A stretch of DNA of 37,416 nucleotides from Polyangiaceae bacterium. Its GTDB lineage: Bacteria; Myxococcota; Polyangia; Polyangiales; Polyangiaceae. A model generated the notes under the pieces. It was not told the origin of the DNA. It did not search any database and was given only the letters and a program-made list of their open reading frames with translations. The stretch is from assembly GCA_025936205.1 (NCBI GenBank), contig JAICTU010000019.1, positions 1 through 37,416 of the forward strand. The letters are read 5' to 3'. Of this stretch, positions 1 through 7,499 are shown piece by piece. Both the position numbers and the translations under genes were made by a program. The stretch's first letter is position 1, and each line of letters opens with the position of its first letter.

Positions 1-28
1 CGCCATCTACGCCCCGTCCTAGCACATC

Positions 29-47
29 CGGCGGAGCACATCCGCCG
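29..47. terminator. Small hairpin downstream of the outer-membrane protein gene
   Basis: Seven paired bases (CGGCGGA / TCCGCCG) enclose a five-base loop, 20 bases past the stop of the minus-strand gene ending at 67. There is no T-run, so a role in termination is only possible. The decamer AGCACATCCG is also repeated directly here (21-30 and 35-44). Confidence 0.3.
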
Positions 48-66
48 AAGCACACCGCAAGGCTGC

Positions 67-771
67 TCAGAACCAGACGGTCGCGCCGAGCTGCGCCCCG
101 ACGCGCAAGGAGGATATGTCCCAGCGCAAGCCGACCTCGCCGTGCGAGTAGAACACGTACTGACCCCAGCCGGCCAGGCCGCGCAGCGATGCATCGATGG
201 AGAGCCAGTCGGCCACGACGTACTCGGCGCCCCCTCCCGCATGCAGCCCGAACAAGAGCGCCGTGCCTTGATCGATGGTATTGCCGGTGCAGGTGTGTGC
301 GAGCAGCGGGCCCGCGGCAAGGAAGGGACGCAATCGCGCTCCTTTCGAGAAGCCATAGCCCGCGAATGGCTCGACCTGCCAGCTCCCGCCGGTCTCGCCC
401 ACCGATCCATCCCCGCCGTCGTAGCAGGTTGCAGCGTAGCCCGCGCGCAGCCCCACCCGCCACGCGCTACTACTCTCGTAACTGAGCCCGAGCAAGGCCG
501 GGACCTGAGGGCCGTAATCCTTTTCGTCCACGACGGGTCCCACCCGTACGCTGGAGCGATCAATTCTGGGCTCGTCCGGATTGTCATGGCGTGGAGTACC
601 GTCGAGCTGCGCCACGCTGAGCAGGGGCAGCTCGAGGCTGACTCCCCAGGTGCCCTCACCGGCGAGCGCCGTTGCGGGGCTCGCGCCGAGCAGCGCTGCA
701 ACACCCAGGGCGTGAAGCCCGCTCACCCTGTGAATCGAAGACCGTCGTCGATTTGCCACAAGCTGTTTCAC
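67..771 (-). CDS. Predicted outer-membrane beta-barrel protein
   Basis: The 234-residue product begins with a long Arg-rich n-region and a hydrophobic stretch ending in an Ala-Leu-Ala cleavage site near residue 37, so it should be exported. The rest is made of alternating hydrophobic/polar segments rich in Gly and aromatic residues, and it ends in Trp-Phe, as outer-membrane barrels usually do for BAM recognition. It would sit in the outer membrane with about eight strands. No enzymatic motif is visible, and I cannot name a closer family. It lies 104 bases downstream of the flagellar hook gene on the same strand, but nothing in it is flagellar. The ATG at 771 is chosen because it directly precedes the signal peptide. 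Confidence 0.7.
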   Translation of the reverse strand: MKQLVANRRRSSIHRVSGLHALGVAALLGASPATALAGEGTWGVSLELPLLSVAQLDGTPRHDNPDEPRIDRSSVRVGPVVDEKDYGPQVPALLGLSYESSSAWRVGLRAGYAATCYDGGDGSVGETGGSWQVEPFAGYGFSKGARLRPFLAAGPLLAHTCTGNTIDQGTALLFGLHAGGGAEYVVADWLSIDASLRGLAGWGQYVFYSHGEVGLRWDISSLRVGAQLGATVWF

Positions 772-875
772 CTCGTTGGAGCACGGGCCTGGAGCGGCCG
801 GGCGCTAGCAGCGAGAGCAATTTTCAGGCCGTATCTGGCAGCGACACCGGGCCCGATCAGGAGCGTTTCTCGGGC

Positions 876-2156
876 TCAGCGCTTCAGCTGCATCAACTGC
901 GAGAGCAGGTCGTCTGCGGCGGAGATGACCTTGGAGTTCGCGGAGAACGCGCGCTGGTGCTGGATCATCGACACCATCTCCTCACCGACGTCCACGTTGG
1001 AGGCCTCCACGGCCCCTGCGCTCAGGGTGCCACGCCCACCCGTGCCGGGATTGCCCAGCGCCGCGCCACCGCTCTCCGTGGTGGCCACCCACAATCCGTT
1101 GCCGGCACGCGCCAGCCCCTGGGGCGCGCGGAACGCGGCGACCTGCAGCTGGCCGACGCTCCGTGCGCGACCGTTGGAGTACAGGCCCTCCACCATCCCG
1201 TCCGGGCCGATGCGCACGCCGCTCAGCGCCCCCGAAGAGAACCCATCCTGACCTTGCGCGGAGACGGCGCTGTCCGTGGAGAACTGTGTCGCTCCGTCGA
1301 GGCCGGTGCCGCCGACATCGATCGGTGTACCCAGCGAGAGATGGATGGCCTGGTTCGGCGTGGCGCCCAGAAAGCTGACGTCGATGGCTTGATTCTGCGC
1401 GAGCGTCTGCAGCTCACCGTCGCTGGTGAATGCGATCGTGCCATTGCCGACTTCGACGTTCACACCGGGTTGGGTCGGGTCGAGCTCGTCGCCGGGCGCC
1501 AGCACCCGGTACTCCCACTGGTTGTCTCCAAGCTTGTTGAAGTAGACGTCCAACGAGTGCGGAGCACCCAGCGAGTCGTAGACCAGTATCGAGCTGCCGA
1601 AGCTTGCAGTCGTGGCCGGCGCCTGTGGATCGAAGGGCAACACGGGCACCGGTTGCCGCGCGTCCAGGTTCAGCGCCATCGTGAGCTCGCTGGTGGGATT
1701 TGCGGGCACGGCGGAGCTCGGCAGCGCGAGCGGCTGGACGCTGGTTGCGATCGAGCCGTCGGGCAGCGCGGGGCGCCCGAGCACCTGCAGGCCCGAGGCA
1801 TCGACCAGCGCGCCCTGTGCGTCAAAATGGAACGTTCCCGCGCGCGAGTAGAACGTGCCCGTCACGCCATTGACGCTGCCGGCGACTGCAAAGAACCCCT
1901 CGCCTGTCAGCGCGACGTCAGTAGCATTACCGGTCTGCTGCAGCGCGCCTGAAGTGAAAACTTGATCGACGCCGCCCAGACGCGAGCCGGCGCCCGGGCC
2001 CGTGCCCGCGTCCGCCAGGAAGACGTCTTCAAAACTGCTGCGTTGGCGCTTGAAGCCCGGTGTATTGAGGTTGGCGAGGTTGTCGCCGACGACGTCCAAG
2101 GCCTCTCGTTCCGTGCGCAGGCCGGAGACCCCTGTCTGAAGAGTACGGACCGTCAT
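876..2156 (-). CDS. flgE: Flagellar hook protein FlgE
   Basis: The 426-residue product has the full FlgE architecture. Residues 4-34 form the rod/hook N-terminal helix with the NLANLNTPGFKR signature. The middle (about 165-290) contains a FlaE-type domain with a VYDSLGAPHSLDVYF stretch. Residues 385-426 form the C-terminal helix, with SNVDVGEEMVSMIQHQRAF and a final LMQLKR. The length is close to the usual ~400 residues. FlgE polymerises into the hook that joins flagellar rod to filament. FlgG was considered, but the FlaE domain and the LKR ending favour FlgE. No other flagellar gene follows downstream, and upstream is a methyltransferase on the opposite strand, so the gene stands alone in this window. 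Gliding model myxobacteria such as Myxococcus xanthus lack flagella, which makes it notable. The ATG at 2156 begins the conserved N-terminal helix. Confidence 0.93.
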   Translation of the reverse strand: MTVRTLQTGVSGLRTEREALDVVGDNLANLNTPGFKRQRSSFEDVFLADAGTGPGAGSRLGGVDQVFTSGALQQTGNATDVALTGEGFFAVAGSVNGVTGTFYSRAGTFHFDAQGALVDASGLQVLGRPALPDGSIATSVQPLALPSSAVPANPTSELTMALNLDARQPVPVLPFDPQAPATTASFGSSILVYDSLGAPHSLDVYFNKLGDNQWEYRVLAPGDELDPTQPGVNVEVGNGTIAFTSDGELQTLAQNQAIDVSFLGATPNQAIHLSLGTPIDVGGTGLDGATQFSTDSAVSAQGQDGFSSGALSGVRIGPDGMVEGLYSNGRARSVGQLQVAAFRAPQGLARAGNGLWVATTESGGAALGNPGTGGRGTLSAGAVEASNVDVGEEMVSMIQHQRAFSANSKVISAADDLLSQLMQLKR

Positions 2157-2390
2157 GTTGTCCTGAACCAGCTCTTACGCAAGCTTCGGGCCAGTCCCCA
2201 ACCTGCTCCACCTGCAGCGCGCTCGAGATCTCGTCGTCGCGCTTTCTGACGGCCGCACATTGCGCCACACACACCGTACCCCTCAGGGCCGCTGCTGAGC
2301 GCGCCGCGGCGGGGCGCATGAAAGAGCGGGCAATCCAACCATCGTTGCACGGCGCAGCGGTGGTTGGCTGCCACGCCGATTGGCTCCAAG

Positions 2391-2418
2391 TTTGCCTCCG
2401 TCTATGCTCGGAGGCAAA
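2391..2418. promoter_or_regulatory. Perfect 10-bp inverted repeat in the methyltransferase leader
   Basis: TTTGCCTCCG (2391-2400) and CGGAGGCAAA (2409-2418) pair perfectly across an eight-base gap. The repeat ends 10 bases before the ribosome-binding site (AGAGGAG, 2429-2435) of the methyltransferase. The position fits either an operator for a dimeric repressor or an mRNA hairpin that hides translation initiation. The regulator is unknown. Confidence 0.5.
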
Positions 2419-2439
2419 GCCACGATCCAGAGGAGTACC

Positions 2440-3492
2440 ATGTCCCAGTCGCAGTCCCTCGGCGCAGCCATCCCCGGTCCCCCGCCGGAAGCCCGGCTTT
2501 TGCAGCTCATGCTCGGCATGTTCACCTCGCGAGCTCTCGGAGTGGCTGCCGAGCTGGGTGTCGCGGATGCATTAAAGGATGGTCCCCTCGAGATCGAGGA
2601 GCTGAGCGCCCGCAGCGGTGCAGCTCCCGATGGCCTGTATCGCCTGTTACGGGTGCTCGCATCGGTCGGGGTGTTCGAGCTGCAAGCTGGCCGGCGCGTG
2701 GCGAACACGCCGCTCTCCGCGCTGTTGCGCGCGGACGTACCGGGCTCGCAGCGAGCGGACGCGCTCTGGTTCAACGATGTGTCTGGGTGGATGGCGTGGG
2801 GGCGGCTCGATCACAGCGTGCGCACGGGCAAGCCGGCATTCGACGAGGTGTTCGGCAAGGACTGTTTCACGTGGCTCGAGAGCCACCCCTCGAGCTCGCA
2901 GGTCTTCCAGCAGGCCATGAGCAATCTCAGCGCCGCCAGCGGCAGCGCAGTGGCAGCGGCCTATGATTTTTCCTCGATCCGCACGCTCGTCGACGTGGGC
3001 GGAGGTCACGGCACGCTGCTGCTGTTGCTGCTCGAGCGCTATCCAAGCCTTGCGCCCGTCTTGCTCGATCGCCCTGAGGTCATCCGGAGCGCGCGCGAAG
3101 CATTGATGAGCGAGCGCAAGGGCGCCGCCATCCAGCTCGTCGCGGGAGATTTCTTCGATGGCGTGCCCGCGGGAGCCGACGCCTATCTCCTGAAGCTCAT
3201 CATCCACGACTGGGATGACGAACACTGCGTGCGAATCCTCGCGAATTGTCGCCGGGCGATGGCGCCGGGCGGTCGCGTGCTGATCGTCGAATCTGTGCTC
3301 TGCGATGGTCCGGAAAGCAACGTCACCAAGCTGATTGATCTGGAGATGCTGGTGATGACGCCCGGCGGGCGAGAGCGGACGGAACAGGAGTACGCTGCCC
3401 TGCTCGGGCGCGCCGGGCTGGAGTTCTCTCAGCTCATCCCCACGCAGTCGCCCGTTTCCGTGATCGAAGCCTTTGCTCGCTCGACGAGTTGA
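2440..3492 (+). CDS. SAM-dependent O-methyltransferase (caffeate/hydroxyneurosporene type)
   Basis: The 350-residue protein matches the class of dimeric small-molecule O-methyltransferases. Residues about 20-100 form the winged-helix dimerisation domain. Motif I is LVDVGGGHG at 183-191, which binds S-adenosylmethionine. The segment LKLIIHDWDDEHC contains His256, the position of the family's catalytic base, and a GRERTEQEY segment closes the fold. Such enzymes methylate hydroxyls of phenolic, polyketide or carotenoid-like substrates; the substrate cannot be told here. The start at 2440 is preferred over an in-frame upstream codon at 2380 because AGAGGAG lies four bases before it. No biosynthetic cluster surrounds it. 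Its last 59 bases overlap the end of the convergent gene. Confidence 0.87.
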   Translation: MSQSQSLGAAIPGPPPEARLLQLMLGMFTSRALGVAAELGVADALKDGPLEIEELSARSGAAPDGLYRLLRVLASVGVFELQAGRRVANTPLSALLRADVPGSQRADALWFNDVSGWMAWGRLDHSVRTGKPAFDEVFGKDCFTWLESHPSSSQVFQQAMSNLSAASGSAVAAAYDFSSIRTLVDVGGGHGTLLLLLLERYPSLAPVLLDRPEVIRSAREALMSERKGAAIQLVAGDFFDGVPAGADAYLLKLIIHDWDDEHCVRILANCRRAMAPGGRVLIVESVLCDGPESNVTKLIDLEMLVMTPGGRERTEQEYAALLGRAGLEFSQLIPTQSPVSVIEAFARSTS

Positions 3493-4396
3493 GCCCCAGC
3501 GCGTTGCCGCGCGGGCGCGGCTGGGAACCCGATGGCGGCAGCGCCACGCAGTGCCGGGCGGCGCTGTCATCGAGGCGAATCCGCCCCTGCTTGAGCAGGT
3601 AGCCCACGGCTCGCTTGAAGGCCTTCTTGCTCAAGCCGAACAACCTGCGGATCTCTTCCGGGCTGGAGCTGTCTCCGACTCTCGGGGGCCTGGGTTCGAG
3701 GAGACGATCGAGCACCCGCTGCGCGTCACTGGCCATCTCATCGAGGGCATGGCCCCGCAGCGATAGCTCCAGCTTGCCATCCTCGAACAGATTGCTGACT
3801 CGAAAGCGCGCGGCTTGACCGCGTGACAGCGAGTGAGGTTCGTGCTTCGGCACCAACCCCACGCAGCGACGCTCGACGATCACGAAGAGTCCGATCGCCG
3901 GATCGCTGCGCCAGGCCTCGCCATCGACCCATTCATCCAGCTCGAGCTCCGTGGCGCGCGGGGCGAGCATCTCGGTGACGCGCATCGTACCGGCAAAGCG
4001 TCCGCTCCCGTCGCGGTACAGACCGATCGGCTGCACGTCTCCCGGCTTCAGCGGCCGTGTCTGCTGGGCATGGGGAACCAGCAGCTCCTTCTGCGGCCCC
4101 CAATCCACGAACGCACCGAAGGAGGTACAGGCTGTGACGCGCAGAAAGGCCACCTGCCCGAGCTCCAGCTTGGGCGTGCGCAGAGTGGCGATGGGCCGCC
4201 CCTCCGAGTCCAGGTAGAGAAACACGTCCAGCTGATCCCCCGCGGCCGCTCCGTCGGGCAGCTCCGTGCCCGGCAACAGCACGGTCGCTGCCTTCTCCCC
4301 TCGCTCCTCTTTCGACAGGGCCAGAAACGCTCCCGGCCCGGCCACGCGTAAAATCTCGAGGCGCGCGGAGCGGCCCAGCAAATCGGCGACGTCCAT
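3434..4396 (-). CDS. CvfB/YitL-like S1 RNA-binding protein
   Basis: This 320-residue product resembles the CvfB family of RNA-binding virulence/growth regulators. Three OB/S1-like segments run over about 1-78, 80-140 (with a VTACTSFGAFVDWG S1 signature) and 150-215. A C-terminal winged-helix at about 225-285 contains EEIRRLFGLSKKAFKR, the family's most recognisable motif. The last 35 residues are a basic, low-complexity tail. CvfB proteins are cytoplasmic and bind RNA; their targets vary. The start at 4396 begins the first conserved strand; an upstream in-frame codon would add about 50 Arg/Gly-rich residues unlike the family. The basic tail is encoded on the strand opposite the methyltransferase C-terminus, which suggests the 3' end was extended by loss of an earlier stop. 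Confidence 0.85.
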   Translation of the reverse strand: MDVADLLGRSARLEILRVAGPGAFLALSKEERGEKAATVLLPGTELPDGAAAGDQLDVFLYLDSEGRPIATLRTPKLELGQVAFLRVTACTSFGAFVDWGPQKELLVPHAQQTRPLKPGDVQPIGLYRDGSGRFAGTMRVTEMLAPRATELELDEWVDGEAWRSDPAIGLFVIVERRCVGLVPKHEPHSLSRGQAARFRVSNLFEDGKLELSLRGHALDEMASDAQRVLDRLLEPRPPRVGDSSSPEEIRRLFGLSKKAFKRAVGYLLKQGRIRLDDSAARHCVALPPSGSQPRPRGNALGLNSSSEQRLRSRKRATAWG

Positions 4397-4921
4397 GACC
4401 GGCGCGCTATAGCCTTGCCGGGCCTCACGCGGAAGCCCCCCGGCCGTCGCCCAGCTGCCGATTGCGCCCCGAAACGGTGCGGAGCGGCTCCGGACTCGAA
4501 CCCTTACCGCGTGGCCCGCAGCCCCGGCCCCTGCCTCCAGTGACACACCCACGGGAGCGGATGGGCTCGGCCCCGAGCGTCGCCGGGCAACACCAGGATG
4601 TGCCCCTCATAGCTCCGGCACCGGACAGTCGGAGCAGCTCGCCAGGTCCCCCTGCGCCGTACAAATCGAGGTTTCCATGGAAACCTCGCTTTGCGATCGC
4701 AGAACCCCTCCGCCGAAGGCGCCCGGTTCGCGGGGATTCCGCAGGGGCCGGACCTCATCTGCACGGCGATACTCGAAGCCTAGGGCGCCGGGCGCCGCTG
4801 CTCTCAGCGATGGCGCTCAGGAGCTCGATGCAAGCGCTGCAACGCTGGCGCGGAGCCACGAGTCCTGAGCGGCCAGCACCGGATACTGGCCCCGCCACTC
4901 GGACGCGCTCTGGAGTAATCT
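4397..4921. other. 525-base intergenic region between divergent genes
   Basis: No convincing gene was found. Open frames here are Arg/Pro-rich shadows typical of GC-rich DNA. The region must hold the promoters of the CvfB-like gene and the acyltransferase. Its clear structural features are the long palindrome at 4667-4688 and a nearby GCGATCGC octamer (4693-4700). A GGCGCCG-type short repeat lies near 4780-4795. Confidence 0.6.
4663..4692. promoter_or_regulatory. 22-bp perfect palindrome, candidate operator
   Basis: The half-site CGAGGTTTCCA is followed immediately by its exact reverse complement (4667-4688). One mismatch out, three more base pairs extend it to 30 bp (AAA / TTT flanks). A gapless palindrome of this length suits binding of a symmetric dimeric protein better than a hairpin, because it has no loop. 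It lies about 230 bases before the acyltransferase and 270 before the CvfB-like gene. Confidence 0.5.
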
Positions 4922-5884
4922 GTGCGGACGGCTTCCATGTCGGAACAAGCCCTCCAACGCTATCGCCCGTGGCTCGCCGACTCGCTGCATCCGCTGGTCC
5001 GCGGTTGGTGCGCCGACTCCGTGCATCGCCGCTGGGAAGAAGCCGGCGCGGAGTTCCAGCTGCGCACGGCGAACGAGGAGCACAGCCGCCGCTACGCCGC
5101 GCTCTGTCCCGTGCCGGGCGTGGACCATCGCTCGTACCGGTTGCGCGAGCTGAGCCTGCCGGGGGGCGTGAGCCTGATCGCCGGGATTCACTTCCGGGGA
5201 AAGTCGATGCGGTTCCCGTTCGTCGGCGTGTTCGCACAGAGCCGTTGGCTGGCCAGCGAAGAGCTGGCAGCGGCCCACGCGGCGTTGATGCGCGAGTTTG
5301 CGCCCTTCTCCCCGCGCGCGAGCCGCTGGTGGGCAGCAACCGATCGGCACGTCCCGAAGCTCCCTGCGGCTCGCGCGGATCTGCATCTGGTCATGGGATC
5401 GTTCGCGGAGCTGCGCAGCACCCCCGGCCCGGCGCTGCCCGCCGACTGGCAGCTACGGCGCATCGACGTCGCGAGCAAAATTGGGGGCGCGTTTGCCGAG
5501 ATCTACCGAAGCTTTCACGGCGCACGACCTGATCTGGCCGAGGCAGTGCCGCCGTCGCCGCTCGATGCGCTCGAGGACTGTGCCAAGGCCGAAGGGCTGT
5601 ATGCGTGCTTCCGGGGCACCGAGGTCGTGGGCATCCTCGCCGCCAAGCCGGTCACGCAATATTCCGTCGAAGCCTGGCTGATCTGGGACATCGTGCTCGC
5701 GCGGCAGTATTGCGGCCGGGGCCTGGCGCCCGTGTTGCAGCGGGCGGTGCTCGATCGCCTGGATGCAGCGCGGGCTCCCCTGGTGGTGGGCACCATCGAC
5801 GGCAGCAACCTGCCTTCCCTGCGCACCGCGCTGCGCGTGGGCCGTCAGCTCGTGGGAACGTGGACGTTCATCGAAGAGCACTGA
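4922..5884 (+). CDS. GNAT-family N-acyltransferase with a long N-terminal region
   Basis: The 320-residue protein carries a GNAT domain in its C-terminal half (about 170-320). Residues around WDIVLARQYCGRGLAPVLQ form strand beta-4 and motif A, with the Q/RxxGxG/A loop that binds the pyrophosphate of acyl-CoA. The first 165 residues hold a Trp-rich region that I do not recognise, perhaps a second degenerate GNAT fold. It would be cytoplasmic and transfer an acyl group from CoA to an amine. GGAG lies six bases before a GTG at 4922, which supports that start; an ATG at 4937 is the alternative and lacks a ribosome-binding site. The next gene, 112 bases downstream on the same strand, encodes a double-glycine-leader peptide, so modification of that peptide is a reasonable but unproven role. 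Confidence 0.72.
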   Translation: MRTASMSEQALQRYRPWLADSLHPLVRGWCADSVHRRWEEAGAEFQLRTANEEHSRRYAALCPVPGVDHRSYRLRELSLPGGVSLIAGIHFRGKSMRFPFVGVFAQSRWLASEELAAAHAALMREFAPFSPRASRWWAATDRHVPKLPAARADLHLVMGSFAELRSTPGPALPADWQLRRIDVASKIGGAFAEIYRSFHGARPDLAEAVPPSPLDALEDCAKAEGLYACFRGTEVVGILAAKPVTQYSVEAWLIWDIVLARQYCGRGLAPVLQRAVLDRLDAARAPLVVGTIDGSNLPSLRTALRVGRQLVGTWTFIEEH

Positions 5885-5996
5885 CCACTCGAGTCGTCAC
5901 GAGACAGCACAAAGCCGCGCGGCCTGGACAACTTGCTCCGGTCGCGCTCCGACGTCGAAGAGACAGAAGGAGCGTACGCACGAGGAGCAGGAGAAT

Positions 5997-6194
5997 ATGA
6001 GGAAGACACACATCACGGCGAGAATCGGCACGGAGCTCGAGCTCACTCAGCTCGAGCTCGTCCAGGGTGGGCTCATCAATGGCTGCAACCCAGTTACCCG
6101 AGCCAAGATGGTGTTCCAGGAGGTGGATCAGATGCTCAACGAGATCCGTAATCTGCCGAGCACCATCTGGAACACGATCACGAGCTGGTTCTGA
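5997..6194 (+). CDS. Double-glycine leader peptide, candidate RiPP/bacteriocin-type precursor
   Basis: This 65-residue open frame is too short for routine calling but strongly resembles a secreted-peptide precursor. Residues 12-25 (TELELTQLELVQGG) have the hydrophobic positions of a class II bacteriocin leader: Leu at -12 and -7, Val at -4 and Gly-Gly at -2/-1. Cleavage after Gly25 would release a 40-residue core with one Cys, an acidic amphipathic centre and the aromatic tail STIWNTITSWF, which looks membrane-active. Purine-rich ribosome-binding sites (GAGGAG, 5982-5987; AGGAG, 5989-5993) precede the ATG. A strong hairpin follows the stop. Double-glycine leaders are normally cut and exported by C39-peptidase ABC transporters; none is encoded in this window. 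With only one Cys, no internal disulfide is possible. Confidence 0.65.
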   Translation: MRKTHITARIGTELELTQLELVQGGLINGCNPVTRAKMVFQEVDQMLNEIRNLPSTIWNTITSWF

Positions 6195-6227
6195 GCTGCC
6201 GCACGGCGGGGGCTTCTGACGACGGAC

Positions 6228-6252
6228 GGAGGGCTCGGGTTCCGAGCCCTCC
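6228..6252 (+). terminator. Strong hairpin after the double-glycine peptide gene
   Basis: GGAGGGCTCGG and CCGAGCCCTCC form an 11-bp perfect stem with a three-base GTT loop, 33 bases after the peptide stop. No T-run follows, so it may be a terminator of the high-GC type or an mRNA-stabilising 3' structure. Confidence 0.55.
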
Positions 6253-6477
6253 TGCAAACGGTCAGAACGCCACATTGACAGCGATTGCGCCTGGCTCGCA
6301 GGTGCTGGAACCAATCTGGGCTCCCGGCGCGGACGGACTCAAATGTACTGGCACTCTTGACTCAGCGTGGCGTGATTCACCGGAATTATCGCGCAACTCG
6401 ACTCCCGGAAGGGAACGCCCCTTGCACCGCATGTCAGTGCGTTGAGGACTCCAACGCAGAGCAGTCGAGAGCTTACT

Positions 6478-7428
6478 ATGAAGAAGATTCAATCGATCTC
6501 CATGTTCATGGGCCTGTGCTTTCTGCCGTCTCTGGCCAGCGCCGCAGAGGCAGCGGGCGGACGAGCCATTCCGGGCGAGCCGCCTATCGGTACCTCCGCC
6601 GCCTTGCCCACGGGCCCCGTCCCCGCGCCGGAGCCGGCGCCCACCGCCCCTCCCGCGGATACCTGGCATCCCACCGAGCCGGCTCACTATGGCCCCACGG
6701 GGAAGCTGGTCAACATCGATGTGGAAGGCTCGAGCGCCTACGTCTGGCGCGGCATCAACAAGTTCGGTGAAGATCAGGGCTCCCAGGCCTTCTCGGTGTT
6801 TCCCGCCCTCACCGCCACGTTCGGCGGGCTCAGCCTGGGCTACTGGGGCGCGTTCCAGCTCTCCGGCGACAACAAGAGCACGCTGGTCGACAACGGCGTC
6901 GGCGCAGAGAACGACTTCATTCTGAAGTACAGCGCCTGGCTCCAGCACAACCTCGCCCTCTCCGCGTCGGCGACGCTCTTCACCCATCCGTTCGCCGACG
7001 AGACGCAGGCAGGCACGGGCGATCCCATGTACCTCGAGCCGGGCGTCGGCATCAGCTATCTGACGGGCGCCGACCTGGGCCTGTATGTCGGCTATTATCG
7101 TGGCCTGCAATCCGTCACGGAACCGGCGAGCTTTCTGTACATCAATCCCAGCGTCGGCAAGACCTTCCACGTCACCGAGGATCTCGGGCTCGCACTGGGG
7201 CTCTCGGCTGGCTACAAGGTGTTCACCAACGACCCGCCGAACGAAGACCGGCAATTTGATCTGGCGTTGACGGTCAGCGCGGCCATCCCGTTCTCGGACA
7301 TGTACATCACGCCGCAGCTGCACGCGGCCTATGTGACGCGCGACGATGCCGTCGTGCCCGATGCCGGGTTCAGCGACTCGTTCGTGGCCTGGGCCGGCGT
7401 GCACGTGGGCTACGACGTCGGCATGTGA
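6478..7428 (+). CDS. TorF/Gcw_chp-like outer-membrane porin
   Basis: The 316-residue product starts with a clean signal peptide (MKKIQSISMF..., cleavage after Ala about residue 23), then a Pro/Ala-rich linker to about residue 70. The barrel part opens with an AYVWRGI segment near residues 87-93, a hallmark of the Gcw_chp/TorF family of putative porins, and continues in alternating strands with aromatic girdles. It should sit in the outer membrane; the solute is unknown. The ATG at 6478 is chosen over an upstream in-frame codon because it begins the signal peptide. A TTGACA at 6275-6280 lacks a matching -10 box, so the promoter is unresolved. Confidence 0.72.
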   Translation: MKKIQSISMFMGLCFLPSLASAAEAAGGRAIPGEPPIGTSAALPTGPVPAPEPAPTAPPADTWHPTEPAHYGPTGKLVNIDVEGSSAYVWRGINKFGEDQGSQAFSVFPALTATFGGLSLGYWGAFQLSGDNKSTLVDNGVGAENDFILKYSAWLQHNLALSASATLFTHPFADETQAGTGDPMYLEPGVGISYLTGADLGLYVGYYRGLQSVTEPASFLYINPSVGKTFHVTEDLGLALGLSAGYKVFTNDPPNEDRQFDLALTVSAAIPFSDMYITPQLHAAYVTRDDAVVPDAGFSDSFVAWAGVHVGYDVGM

Positions 7429-7438
7429 GCTCCGCAGC

Positions 7439-7473
7439 CGCGCGAGCTCGGTGTGATCCACTGAGCTCGCGCG
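7439..7473. terminator. Long-stem terminator after the porin gene
   Basis: A 15-bp stem with one G-T pair closes a five-base TGATC loop, 10 bases after the porin stop. The outer part is GCGCGAGCTC pairing with GAGCTCGCGC. This is one of the most stable hairpins in the window and fits a factor-independent stop without a clear T-run. Confidence 0.6.
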
Positions 7474-7476
7474 CTC

Positions 7477-7499
7477 GGCGTCACAGGCCGCGTGACGCC
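7477..7499. terminator. Second hairpin in tandem
   Basis: GGCGTCAC (7477-7484) pairs perfectly with GTGACGCC (7492-7499) across a seven-base loop. It lies three bases after the first hairpin, making a tandem terminator behind the porin gene. Confidence 0.45.

Noticed and set aside
4485..4507. tRNA-like T-arm on the minus strand (GGGTTCGAGTCC)
   Set aside because: Only two of the five T-stem pairs form, no acceptor stem or CCA is present, and no D- or anticodon arm can be drawn.
4693..4700. GCGATCGC octamer as a HIP1-like repeat
   Set aside because: It was noticed at this one place only; HIP1 is a highly iterated element of cyanobacteria, and an eight-base palindrome is expected at times in GC-rich DNA.
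6275..6280. TTGACA as a -35 promoter element for the porin gene
   Set aside because: No -10-like sequence lies 16-18 bases downstream.
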